From Streptomyces sp. SAI-135 (GTDB lineage Bacteria; Actinomycetota; Actinomycetes; Streptomycetales; Streptomycetaceae), in assembly GCF_029893805.1 (NCBI RefSeq), contig NZ_JARXYP010000002.1, positions 1,922,001 through 1,986,000 on the forward strand: DNA of 64,000 nt, in the 5' to 3' direction. Positions 17,517-25,549 of this stretch are shown in pieces (position 1 is the first letter of the stretch; the number at the start of each line of letters is the position of its first letter). The notes below the pieces were generated by a model that was not told the DNA's origin, ran no database searches, and saw only the letters and a list, made by a program, of their open reading frames with translations. Position numbers and translations under genes: made by a program.

Positions 17517-18392
17517 ATGTCCAGGGCTCTTCCGAAGTACAACAAGCGCCGCGTGGCGATCATCGGCGGCGCCGCCGCCGTGGCACTCACCGGGGCGATC
17601 GTCGCCGGTACCGCCCTCGCCGGGGAGACCTCCAAGAGCAGCGGCAACGCCACCGCCCGCACCCTCGCAGCCCCCGGCAGCATCACCTGCCCGGACGTCG
17701 CCTCGAAGCTGCCCGCGATCCCGGCCACCGCACAGGCCGAGGTCACCCGCAACCTCACCCTCCTCCAGACCCAGATCAACGAGGCCAACAAGCGGCTCGT
17801 CGACACCGTCGGCCAGGGCGGACCCAACTTCGTCAACAACGCCATCCTCGGCCCGCTGAAGGACAAGCGCGTGGCCACGGTCAACCGCATCGCCACGGCC
17901 ATCGGCCGTACGGCGGCCAAGCCGACCGGCCTGGACGCGCTCGCGCCGTGCACGCTGAACGGCGCCGGCGCGGGCGGCACCAACAACGGCAACGCGGGCG
18001 GCAACGCCAACGGGAACGGCAACGCGAACGGCAACGCGGGCAACAACAACGGGAACGCCGGGGGCAACGCCAACGCCGGAGGCAACGCCGCGACCGCCGC
18101 CGGCACGATCACCTGCCCGGACGTGGCCTCGAAGCTGCCCGCGATCCCGGCCACCGCGCAGGCCGAGGTCACCCGCAACCTCACCCTCCTCCAGACCCAG
18201 ATCAACGAGGCCAACAAGCGGCTCGTCGACACCGTCGGCCAGGGCGGACCCAACTTCGTCAACAACGCCATCCTCGGCCCGCTGGCCGACAAGCGGAAGT
18301 CGACCATCGACCGCATCGCCATCTCGATCGGCCGCACCGCCGCCAAGCCGCAGGGCCTCGACTCCCTGGCCGCCTGCACGCTCACCAAGTGA
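17517..18392 (+). CDS. secreted protein with two near-identical domains and an Asn/Gly linker
   Basis: 291 residues, function unknown. Signal peptide (KRRVAIIGGAAAVALTGAIVAG, cleavage near ALAGE), then domain 1 (about 55-147) and domain 2 (about 197-290). Each starts ITCPDVASKLPAIPAT and ends in a Cys-Thr-Leu, with one Cys at either end that could form a disulfide. Between them is a ~45-residue NGNAGGNANGNG linker. The first 177 bases of the two domains differ at only two synonymous positions, so the duplication is recent or kept equal by conversion. A GAGG precedes the ATG. It is divergent from argH and followed by a strong hairpin. Confidence 0.85.
   Translation: MSRALPKYNKRRVAIIGGAAAVALTGAIVAGTALAGETSKSSGNATARTLAAPGSITCPDVASKLPAIPATAQAEVTRNLTLLQTQINEANKRLVDTVGQGGPNFVNNAILGPLKDKRVATVNRIATAIGRTAAKPTGLDALAPCTLNGAGAGGTNNGNAGGNANGNGNANGNAGNNNGNAGGNANAGGNAATAAGTITCPDVASKLPAIPATAQAEVTRNLTLLQTQINEANKRLVDTVGQGGPNFVNNAILGPLADKRKSTIDRIAISIGRTAAKPQGLDSLAACTLTK
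17682..17858 (+). repeat. internal DNA duplication, copy 1
   Basis: 177 bases encoding ITCPDV through LGPL of domain 1. It matches 18108-18284 with two synonymous differences; the offset is 426 bases (142 codons). Confidence 0.95.
18108..18284 (+). repeat. internal DNA duplication, copy 2
   Basis: Second copy of the 177-base unit at 17682. Beyond it the two domains diverge (KDKRVATVN versus ADKRKSTID). Confidence 0.95.
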
Positions 18393-18405
18393 CGTGACAG
18401 GCGCT

Positions 18406-18442
18406 GTGGCCGCCCCGTGTGAGCGCCGGCCGGGGCGGCCAC
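18406..18442 (+). terminator. hairpin terminator after the two-domain secreted protein
   Basis: Perfect 12-bp stem GTGGCCGCCCCG/CGGGGCGGCCAC with a 13-base loop, 13 bases after the stop codon; no T-run. Confidence 0.75.
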
Positions 18443-18475
18443 GGGCATGTCCGCGCAAGTGGATGCCCGAATTCC

Positions 18476-18515
18476 TTAGACAGTCGAAAGGTTTTTCGCC
18501 CATAATGCTTAGACA
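18476..18515 (+). promoter_or_regulatory. promoter of the PPOX-family gene
   Basis: CATAAT (18501-18506) lies eight bases before the ATG and suggests a nearly leaderless mRNA; TTAGAC lies 19 bases upstream of it. TTAGACA occurs twice, at 18476 and 18509, 33 bases (three helical turns) apart, which could be a regulator direct repeat. Confidence 0.45.
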
Positions 18516-19102
18516 TGGGAAAGACCTATGAGCGCATAGACGGCCGGCTCCGCTCCTTCATCGAGGCGCAGCCCCTCTTCTTCACCGCGACCGCTCCTCT
18601 CTCCGGGGACGGTACGGTCAACCTCTCCCCCAAGGGCCTGCGCGGCTCCTTCGCGATTCTCGACGAACTCACCCTGGCCTACCTCGACTTCGCCGGATCC
18701 AACGCGGAGACGGTGGCGCATCTGCGGGAGAACGGCCGGATCACTCTCATGTGGTGCGCCTTCCAGGGGCCGCCGAACATCGTCCGGGTGCACGGGCGCG
18801 GTGAGCCGGTCTTCCGGGACGACCCGCGCTTCGGGGAACTGCTCGCCCGCTTCCCGGACATCGACCCGAGCGCGCACGGCCTGCGGGCGATCATCGTCGT
18901 GACGGCCGAACTGGTCCGCGACTCCTGCGGTTACGCGGTGCCGTACATGTCGTACGAGAGCGACCGCGAGCTGCACGCCAAGCGGTTCTCGCGCGAGGAC
19001 GACGAGTCGCTCAGCGCGTACTTCGCCAAGAAGGAGCACATCGCCACGAGCCTGGACGGTCTGCCCGGGGTGCCGTTGCCGCTGCCGCCGTCGGCGGTCT
19101 GA
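18515..19102 (+). CDS. pyridoxamine 5'-phosphate oxidase-like flavin/cofactor-binding protein
   Basis: 195 residues. PPOX split-barrel features: FFTATAPLSGDGTVNLSPKG (strand 1-2, about 22-41), LTLAYLDFAGSNAETVAHLRENGRITLMW (about 53-81) and a long C-terminal part with YESDRELHAKRFSREDDESL. Members bind FMN or F420 and reduce or oxidise small substrates; activity is not assignable. Convergent with the histidine kinase gene, with one base between the stops. Confidence 0.85.
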   Translation: MGKTYERIDGRLRSFIEAQPLFFTATAPLSGDGTVNLSPKGLRGSFAILDELTLAYLDFAGSNAETVAHLRENGRITLMWCAFQGPPNIVRVHGRGEPVFRDDPRFGELLARFPDIDPSAHGLRAIIVVTAELVRDSCGYAVPYMSYESDRELHAKRFSREDDESLSAYFAKKEHIATSLDGLPGVPLPLPPSAV

Positions 19103-19103
19103 C

Positions 19104-20549
19104 TCACTCCCTGCCGCCGATCCGGACGGTGAAGGTCGTCGAGCCCGGCCGGCTGTCCACCGCCACGCTTCCCCCGTGCGCCTCCACCACCGCCGCCACG
19201 ATCGACAGGCCGAGGCCCGCGCCGCCGGTCTCCGCCTTGGTGCTGCGGTCGGCGCGGGTGAAGCGTTCGAAGACGCCGGGCTGGATCTCCTCGGGGATGC
19301 CGGGGCCGTCGTCGTGGACCCTGAGCACGGCCGCGGTGCCGTCCCGCTCCAGGGTCACCGTCACCTTGGTGCCGGCCGGGGTGTGCAGCCGGGCGTTGGA
19401 CAGCAGGTTGGCCAGGACCTGGTGGAGACGGTGTTCGTCGCCGGACACGGTGACCGGGTCCTCGGGGAGGTCCAGTTCCCAGCGGTGGCCGGAGCCCGTG
19501 GCCCGCGCGTCCGTGAGGGCGTCCAGGACCAGGCGGGTGAGGTCGACGGGGGCGGTCTCCAGGGGGCGCCCCGCGTCCAGGCGGGCCAGCAGGAGGAGGT
19601 CGTCGACCATGGCCCCCATACGGGTCGACTCGGCGGCGATGCGTTCCAGGGCCCGGGTGATCTCGGGCGGCAGCGGGCCGGGGTGCAGCAGGGCGAGTTC
19701 GGCGTGGCCGCGTACCGAGGCGACCGGAGTGCGCAGTTCGTGGCTGGCGTCGGCGGCGAAGCTGCGCAGCCGTTCCTCACTGGCGTGGCGTTTGGTGAGG
19801 GCGTCCTCGACATGGCCGAGCATGCGGTTGAAGGCGCCGGCCACCTGTCCCACCTCGCTGCGCGGGTCGGACTCGGGGGCGCGCGGCGGCAGGGCCACCT
19901 CCCCGCTGGCGAGCGGGAGTTCGCTGACCCGGGTGGCGGTCGCGGCGACCCGGCTGAGCGGGCGCAGGGACCAGCGCACCCACAGGGCGCCCGCGACTCC
20001 GGCGGCGGTGAGGGCGGCGCCGAAGACGATCCCGGCGACCAGTTCCAGGCGGTGGACGGTGGCCTCGACGGACTCCAGGGGCATCCCGGTGATCAGGACG
20101 TCGCCGTCCAGCCCCCGGGTGGCGATCACCCGGTAGTCGGCGAGGGCGGACAGGTCGACGCTGTGGCCGCGGCCGTCGGGCACGATCTCCGCGAGCCGCT
20201 TCCGGTCGCCGCTGCTCAGGTCGACCTTCAGGGTGCCGCTGGAGCGGACGACGGCCGCGTTGGTGACGGTGCCGTCCACCAGCCGGGCGCCGAACGTACC
20301 CGTGGCCTGGCGGCGGGTGTCGGCGCGCTCGTCGCCGTCGTGGTCGTCCTTCTGCGGCTCGTCCTTGTGCTCCAGGCTGACCGCGAACCTGTTGCCCGCC
20401 TCGGTGAGCTGTTCGTCGAGACGGCTGATGAGGAAGCCCTTCAGTCCGAGGACCGCGGCGACGCCGACCGCGGCGCAGCTCACCGCCAGCAGCACCACCA
20501 GGCCCAGGGTGAGCCGGGCCCGCAGGGTGTGCGGCCTGAGGTCCCTCAC
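19104..20549 (-). CDS. sensor histidine kinase of the redox-locus two-component system
   Basis: 481 residues. TM1 about 13-38, an extracytoplasmic sensor of about 130 residues with an acidic/His stretch (EHKDEPQKDDHDGDERAD, 60-77), TM2 about 170-192, HAMP, the H-box ADASHELRTP (His270), N-box NLLSNARLHTP (381-391), G1 DDGPGIP and G2 GGAGLGLS. It autophosphorylates and passes phosphate to the response regulator, whose stop overlaps its GTG start (GTGA). The His/Asp-rich sensor loop could bind a metal, which would suit the adjacent ferric-reductase-like genes; that is inference. Confidence 0.92.
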   Translation of the reverse strand: MRDLRPHTLRARLTLGLVVLLAVSCAAVGVAAVLGLKGFLISRLDEQLTEAGNRFAVSLEHKDEPQKDDHDGDERADTRRQATGTFGARLVDGTVTNAAVVRSSGTLKVDLSSGDRKRLAEIVPDGRGHSVDLSALADYRVIATRGLDGDVLITGMPLESVEATVHRLELVAGIVFGAALTAAGVAGALWVRWSLRPLSRVAATATRVSELPLASGEVALPPRAPESDPRSEVGQVAGAFNRMLGHVEDALTKRHASEERLRSFAADASHELRTPVASVRGHAELALLHPGPLPPEITRALERIAAESTRMGAMVDDLLLLARLDAGRPLETAPVDLTRLVLDALTDARATGSGHRWELDLPEDPVTVSGDEHRLHQVLANLLSNARLHTPAGTKVTVTLERDGTAAVLRVHDDGPGIPEEIQPGVFERFTRADRSTKAETGGAGLGLSIVAAVVEAHGGSVAVDSRPGSTTFTVRIGGRE

Positions 20550-21286
20550 GGCGTCACCGGCTTGATCACGTATCCCGCCCCGCGCACGGTGTGGATCATC
20601 GGCTCCCGGCCCGCGTCCACCTTCTTGCGCAGGTAGGAGATGTACAGCTCGACGACATGGGCACGGCCGCCGAAGTCGTAGGACCACACCCGGTCGAGGA
20701 TCTGCGCCTTGCTGAGCACGCGGCGGGGGTTGCGCATGAGGAAGCGCAGCAGCTCGAACTCGGTCGGGGACAGCTCGATCAGCTCGCCGCCGCGGGTGAC
20801 CTCGCGGGCCTCCTCGTCCATGACCAGGTCACCGACGGTCAGCCGGGGGCCCTCGTCGAGCTGCCGGGCCATGCCCGCGCGGCGCAGCAGTCCGCGCAGC
20901 CGGGCGACGACCTCCTCCAGGCTGAAGGGCTTGGTGACGTAGTCGTCGCCGCCCGCCGTGATGCCCTTGATGCGGTCCTCGACGGCGTCCCGGGCGGTCA
21001 GGAAGAGCACGCAGACGTCGGACTTCACGGTGTGCAGGGCGCGCAGCACGGCGAAGCCGTCGGTGTCGGGGAGCATCACGTCCAGGACCACGGCGTCGGG
21101 GAGCAGTTCCCGGGCGGCCGTCACCGCCGAGGCGCCGTCGCCGGCCGTGCGGACCTGCCAGCCCTCGTAGCGCAGGGCGCCGGACAGGACCTCGGCGAGG
21201 TCCGGGTCGTCGTCGACGACGAGGACGCGCAGCGGGGTGCCGTCGGGGCGGGTGAGGGCGGGGCGGCCGGAGCGTGCGGTGTTCAT
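20546..21286 (-). CDS. OmpR/PhoB-family response regulator of the redox locus
   Basis: 246 residues. Receiver domain 20-135 with acidic pocket VVDDDPDL, phospho-acceptor Asp69 (VVLDVMLPD) and Lys119 (YVTKPF). The C-terminal winged helix (about 150-246) ends RKKVDAGREPMIHTVRGAGYVIKP. A GGAGAGGAC precedes the ATG. Its upstream gap, shared with the divergent reductase gene, holds five 11-bp-spaced CTCTGAG-like repeats, the expected site type for this family. It probably autoregulates and controls the redox genes. Confidence 0.93.
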   Translation of the reverse strand: MNTARSGRPALTRPDGTPLRVLVVDDDPDLAEVLSGALRYEGWQVRTAGDGASAVTAARELLPDAVVLDVMLPDTDGFAVLRALHTVKSDVCVLFLTARDAVEDRIKGITAGGDDYVTKPFSLEEVVARLRGLLRRAGMARQLDEGPRLTVGDLVMDEEAREVTRGGELIELSPTEFELLRFLMRNPRRVLSKAQILDRVWSYDFGGRAHVVELYISYLRKKVDAGREPMIHTVRGAGYVIKPVTP

Positions 21287-21334
21287 GTCCTCTCCAGGAT
21301 CACCCCCGGCGCGGGCGGCGGACACCGCCGGATG

Positions 21335-21389
21335 CTCTGAGTTTCCTCTGAGTGCGCTCTGCGGGTGCCCGTTCAGAGGTTCCTGAGAG
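21335..21389. promoter_or_regulatory. response-regulator operator: 11-bp direct repeats
   Basis: CTCTGAG (21335), CTCTGAG (21346) and CTCTGCG (21357) are spaced exactly 11 bases. On the other strand, CTCTGAA (21372-21378) and CTCTCAG (21383-21389) are also 11 apart. The cluster lies between the divergent response-regulator and reductase genes. Repeats at one-turn spacing are typical of OmpR-family binding. Confidence 0.7.
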
Positions 21390-21434
21390 GTTCCTTTCGC
21401 ACAGTGGTGGCCAGGACGGCGAAAGGACACCCCC

Positions 21435-22787
21435 ATGACCACCGTGTACGAGCGGCGGGCCGCACCGGCCGTGGCGCCGCCCGCACGACGATCCCCCGCG
21501 GGTGTCGTGCTGGCCCTGCTGTGGGCCGGGGCGGCGGCCGTGCTCGCCCTGTGGTGGTCGGACACGGGGTCCGTGGTCGGCGCGGCCGGGTGGCTGACCG
21601 GGGCCGGGCGGATCGCCGGGCTGCTGTGCGGGTACGCCTGCGCGGTGCTGGTGGGTCTGATGGCGCGGGTCCCGCTGCTGGAGCGGCGGATCGGCTCGGA
21701 CCGGGTCGCGCGCTGGCACGCGATGGCCGGCCGCTACACCGTCAGTCTGCTGCTCGCCCACATCGGGCTCATCCTCGCCGGGTACGCGGCCCAGGACGGT
21801 GCCTCGCTCTGGCACGAGACGCTCACGGTGGTCCTCGACTACCCGGAGATGCTCAAGGCCACCGCCGGTACGGTGATCCTCCTCGCCGTCGGTCTCACCT
21901 CGGCGCGAGCGGTGCGCCGCCGCACCAGCCACGAGTTCTGGTACTACGTCCACCTCCTGACCTACGCGGCCGTGTTCCTCTCCTTCGGCCACCAACTGGC
22001 CCTCGGCAACGACTTCAACGGAAACACGGCGGCGACGGCGGCCTGGTACGCGCTCTATCTCGGCGTCGCCGCCCTGGTGCTGTGGTTCCGGATCCTCGCC
22101 CCGGTGCGGCTGAACCTGCGGCACCGGCTGCGGGTGGAGTCGGTGCACCGGGAGGCGCCGGGCGTGTGGTCGGTCGTGGTGCGCGGCCGGCGGCTGGACG
22201 AACTGGGCGCGCAGGCGGGGCAGTTCTTCCGCTGGCGGTTCCTCGGGGAGGGCATGGGCTGGACCTCGACGCCGTACTCCCTCTCGGCGCCGCCCCGCCG
22301 CGACCGCATGCGGATCACCGTCAAGGCGCTGGGCGACCACAGTACGGCCGTCGCGCTGCTGCGGCCGGGCACCCGGGTGTGGGCGGAGGGGCCGTACGGC
22401 TCGCTGACCGCGGACCGGCAGTCCTCGCCGAAGTCCCTGCTCGTCGCGGCCGGCGTCGGCATCACACCGATGCGGGCCCTGTTCGAGACCCTCCCGGGCG
22501 AGGTCACCCTCCTCTACCGGGCCCGCACCGCCGAGGATCTCGCCCTCGGGGGTGAGCTGGAGGCCCTGGCCCGCTGGCGCGGCGCGAAGGTGCTGTACGC
22601 GCTCAACGGACCGGACGGCCGCCGCCCGGACCTGACCGCTCGCTCCCTGCGGTCGGCCGTCCCGGACCTCGCGGGTCACGACGTCTACATCTGCGGCCCG
22701 CACGGCTTCGCCCGGGACCTGTACGAGGAACTGCGGGCCGCCGGGGTCCCGGACCGCCGGATCCACCACGAGTCCTTCGAGCTCTGA
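21435..22787 (+). CDS. ferric-reductase-like transmembrane flavin oxidoreductase 1
   Basis: 450 residues. The N-terminal ferric-reductase membrane domain has about six TM helices (22-220). Likely haem-ligand histidines are His95, His109, His173 and His186, with the usual 13-14-residue pair spacing (WHAMAGRYTVSLLLAH; VHLLTYAAVFLSFGH). The cytoplasmic FAD domain (about 230-330, with TPYSLSAP and WAEGPYGSL) and NAD(P)H domain (AAGVGITPMRAL 338-349; CGPHGF 420-425) follow. It should pass electrons from NAD(P)H through FAD and two haems to the outer face. It is the first gene of a reductase/FMN-protein pair repeated twice and followed by apbE. Confidence 0.9.
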   Translation: MTTVYERRAAPAVAPPARRSPAGVVLALLWAGAAAVLALWWSDTGSVVGAAGWLTGAGRIAGLLCGYACAVLVGLMARVPLLERRIGSDRVARWHAMAGRYTVSLLLAHIGLILAGYAAQDGASLWHETLTVVLDYPEMLKATAGTVILLAVGLTSARAVRRRTSHEFWYYVHLLTYAAVFLSFGHQLALGNDFNGNTAATAAWYALYLGVAALVLWFRILAPVRLNLRHRLRVESVHREAPGVWSVVVRGRRLDELGAQAGQFFRWRFLGEGMGWTSTPYSLSAPPRRDRMRITVKALGDHSTAVALLRPGTRVWAEGPYGSLTADRQSSPKSLLVAAGVGITPMRALFETLPGEVTLLYRARTAEDLALGGELEALARWRGAKVLYALNGPDGRRPDLTARSLRSAVPDLAGHDVYICGPHGFARDLYEELRAAGVPDRRIHHESFEL

Positions 22788-22806
22788 GACCTGTGAGGCC
22801 GTAGAA

Positions 22807-23265
22807 GTGCACGCCCTGAAGAAGAACCGCCCACTGCGCCGGATCGTCCTGGCGAGCGCCGCGACCGTCTCCGGGATGGTGATGCTGCTGTCCCTGAAAC
22901 CGCACGCGGCACCGCAGACCGCCCTGGTGCTGCCGGCGCCCTCCGGCAGCGCGAGTGCCTCAGGCGGCACCGGATCCGCCACCACCGGCACGAAGACCGT
23001 CACCGGCGACACGATCCAGACCCGCTGGGGTCCGGTCCAGGTCCGCGTCACCATCAAGGACGGCAGGCTCACCGAGGTCACGGCGGTCACCTACCCGACC
23101 GGGAACCCCCGGGACCAGGAGATCAACAGCTATGCGATCCCCCGGTTGCGCAGCGAGGCCCTCCAGACCCAGAGCGCGGACATCGACACGGTCTCCGGGG
23201 CCACCTACACAAGTGACGGTTACCGCCAGTCACTCCAGTCCGCACTGGACTCCGCGGGCGGCTGA
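22807..23265 (+). CDS. extracytoplasmic FMN-binding protein, single domain
   Basis: 152 residues from a GTG. One N-terminal TM/signal anchor (about 11-29), a Ser/Gly/Thr linker, and an FMN_bind domain (about 63-152). DTVSGATYTS has the S/T-G-A-T flavinylation motif (residues 130-133, acceptor Thr133), which ApbE uses to attach FMN covalently through phosphodiester linkage. It begins 19 bases after reductase 1 and probably accepts its electrons outside the membrane. A paralogue with two domains is at 24754. Confidence 0.9.
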   Translation: MHALKKNRPLRRIVLASAATVSGMVMLLSLKPHAAPQTALVLPAPSGSASASGGTGSATTGTKTVTGDTIQTRWGPVQVRVTIKDGRLTEVTAVTYPTGNPRDQEINSYAIPRLRSEALQTQSADIDTVSGATYTSDGYRQSLQSALDSAGG

Positions 23266-23342
23266 ACACACCGGCGTCACGGCACGTATCCAAGGACCAA
23301 GGGACCACGCCCACCCCCCTTGCCCCCGTCCCCGGAGGAAAC

Positions 23343-24725
23343 GTGACCACCACGCTCGCCAGCGGCCGCGCCGCCCGCCGTCAGACGATGCGCCGCATCC
23401 GCCCGCGCCGTTCCCCGGCGACCGTCCTGCTGATCGCCGTATGGGCGGGCGCGGCCGGGGTGTTGTGGCTGTGGTGGCACAACACCCCGGCCGTGGCGGA
23501 CGACAACAGCAAGATCCTCAACGCGGGCCGGATCACCGGTCTGCTGGCCGGCTACCTGATGGCGCTCGTGGTGCTCCAGATGGCCCGGGTGCCCGCGCTG
23601 GAACGCCGGGTGGGCTCCGACCGGGTCGCCCGCTGGCACGCGATGACCGGCCGCTACACGCTCTGCCTGGTCGTCGCCCACGTCTTCCTGATCATGTGGG
23701 GTTACGCCCTGCAGGCAGGCAAGGGGCTCGGCGACATCGTCCAGCAGACGACGGACTCCATCAACCAGCTCCCCGACATGGGCAAGGCGGCCATCGGCAC
23801 CGGCCTGCTGTTCCTCATCGGGCTGATCTCGATCGGCGGAGTACGCAGGCGGATCCCGTACGACACCTGGTACCACGTGCACCTGCTGACCTACGCGGCG
23901 GTCTTCCTGACGTTCTGGCACCAGCTGACCACCGGCAACGACTTCGCGGTCGAGCCGGTCGCCAAGACCGTCTGGTACGCGCTGTACGGCTCGGTCACGG
24001 CGCTGGTCGTCTGGTACCGGATCCTCACGCCGATCCGGCTGAACCTGCGCCACCGGATGTACGTCGAGGCGGTCGTCGAGGAGACGCCGGGCGTGGTGTC
24101 GGTGCTGATCGGCGGGCGCAAGCTGCACCGGATGGGCGCGGAGGCGGGCCAGTTCTTCCGCTGGCGGTTCCTCGCGCCGGGCATGCGGTTCAGCTCCCAC
24201 CCGTACTCGCTGTCCGCGGCGCCCCGACCGGGCATGCTGCGGATCACGGTGAAGGCGATCGGCGACCACAGCGAGCGGCTGCGCGAGCTGGAGCCCGGCA
24301 CCAAGGTGTGGGCCGAGGGGCCGTACGGCGCCCTGACCGCCCAGCGCCGCAGTCGCGGCAAGGTGCTGCTGGTGGCCGGCGGTGTCGGCATCACGCCGAT
24401 GCGGGCCCTGTTCGAGACGCTGCCGGGCGCGGCGGGTGACATCACCCTGCTGTACCGGGCCAACACCACCCAGGACCTGGCCCTGTGGGACGAGCTCGCC
24501 ACCATCGCGGACGAGCGCGGCGCCCGGCTGATGTACGCGGTGAACAGTCCGGACGGGGAGCGCCCGGACATCTCCGCCGAGTCCCTCCAGCGCAAGCTCC
24601 CCGACATCGACAAGCACGACGTGTTCATGTGCGGGCCGGCCGGTTTCGCGCAGTCCGTGTACGAAGCACTGCGCGGCGCGGGTGTGCCCGCCCGCCGCAT
24701 CCATCACGAGTCGTTCGAGATGTGA
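23343..24725 (+). CDS. ferric-reductase-like transmembrane flavin oxidoreductase 2
   Basis: 460 residues from a GTG with GGAGG five bases before it. Paralogue of the product at 21435: six TM helices, haem-ligand candidates His99, His113, His180 and His193, FAD motif HPYSLSAAP, NAD(P)H motif AGGVGITPMRAL and C-terminal CGPAGF ... HHESFEM. The loop after the fourth His is longer. Reaction as for reductase 1. The two reductase genes keep many identical blocks, so the locus arose by duplication of a two-gene module. Confidence 0.9.
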   Translation: MTTTLASGRAARRQTMRRIRPRRSPATVLLIAVWAGAAGVLWLWWHNTPAVADDNSKILNAGRITGLLAGYLMALVVLQMARVPALERRVGSDRVARWHAMTGRYTLCLVVAHVFLIMWGYALQAGKGLGDIVQQTTDSINQLPDMGKAAIGTGLLFLIGLISIGGVRRRIPYDTWYHVHLLTYAAVFLTFWHQLTTGNDFAVEPVAKTVWYALYGSVTALVVWYRILTPIRLNLRHRMYVEAVVEETPGVVSVLIGGRKLHRMGAEAGQFFRWRFLAPGMRFSSHPYSLSAAPRPGMLRITVKAIGDHSERLRELEPGTKVWAEGPYGALTAQRRSRGKVLLVAGGVGITPMRALFETLPGAAGDITLLYRANTTQDLALWDELATIADERGARLMYAVNSPDGERPDISAESLQRKLPDIDKHDVFMCGPAGFAQSVYEALRGAGVPARRIHHESFEM

Positions 24726-24753
24726 CGACGGGAATTCAGGAGCTGTTGAAGCG

Positions 24754-25545
24754 ATGAGGAAGAGTCACCCCGTCCGTCGAGTCGTGCTCGCGACCGCCGC
24801 CACCGTCTCCGGTGTCGTGCTGATGCTGTCGCTGAAGCCGTCCTCGGACCCGGCGTCCGCCCAGGCGGGCGGAACGATCCCGCAGCAGACGGCGGCGGCG
24901 CAGGAGTCGGCCCAGGGCGGCACCGGGGCGGCCGCCGGCGGCGCGGTCACCGGGGACGTGGTCCAGACGCAGTACGGTCCTGTCCAGGTCCGGATCACGG
25001 TCAGCGGCAACAAGATCACCAAGGCCGAGGCGGTCCAGGCACCCAAGGGCGGCGAGAGCGACCAGAAGACCGCCCTGTCCGTGCCGAAGCTCAGCCAGGA
25101 CGTGGTCGCCAAGCAGAGCGCGCAGATCGACACGGTGTCGGGAGCGACCTACACCAGCGAGGGCTACAAGAAGTCGCTCCAGTCGGCGATCGACAAGGCG
25201 AACGAGGCGGCCTCCCAGGCGCAGCCCTCGGCCCAGCCCTCCCAGCCCGCCGACGGTGGTGGGGCGGCGGCCGCGAAGACGGTCACCGGAGCCGTCTCCC
25301 AGACCCAGTACGGCCCGGTCCAGGTCCGGATCACGGTCAGCGGCGGCAAGATCACCAAGGCCGAGGCCGTGCAGGCGCCGAAGGGCGGGACGAGCGACCA
25401 GAAGACGGCGCTGTCCATCCCCAAGCTCAACCAGGAGGCCGTGGCGGCCGGCAGCGCGGACATCGACTCGGTCTCCGGTGCCACCTACACCAGCGAGGGC
25501 TACAAGAAGTCGCTCCAGTCCGCGCTGGACCAGGCCGGTGGCTGA
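24754..25545 (+). CDS. extracytoplasmic FMN-binding protein, two tandem domains
   Basis: 263 residues. N-terminal anchor (about 8-27), then two FMN_bind domains (about 65-147 and 176-263) joined by an Ala/Gln/Pro/Ser linker. Each has the flavinylation motif SGAT (129-132 and 241-244), so the protein could carry two covalent FMNs. The domains share long identical stretches such as QTQYGPVQVRITVSG, pointing to internal duplication. AGGAG lies twelve bases before the ATG. Two flavins in one protein could form a short electron wire from reductase 2. Confidence 0.9.
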   Translation: MRKSHPVRRVVLATAATVSGVVLMLSLKPSSDPASAQAGGTIPQQTAAAQESAQGGTGAAAGGAVTGDVVQTQYGPVQVRITVSGNKITKAEAVQAPKGGESDQKTALSVPKLSQDVVAKQSAQIDTVSGATYTSEGYKKSLQSAIDKANEAASQAQPSAQPSQPADGGGAAAAKTVTGAVSQTQYGPVQVRITVSGGKITKAEAVQAPKGGTSDQKTALSIPKLNQEAVAAGSADIDSVSGATYTSEGYKKSLQSALDQAGG

Positions 25546-25549
25546 CACG

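Noticed and set aside
21287..21434. DmdR/IdeR iron box for the ferric-reductase-like genes
   Set aside because: No TTAGGTTAGGCT-like 19-mer occurs; the 11-bp repeats point to the response regulator instead.
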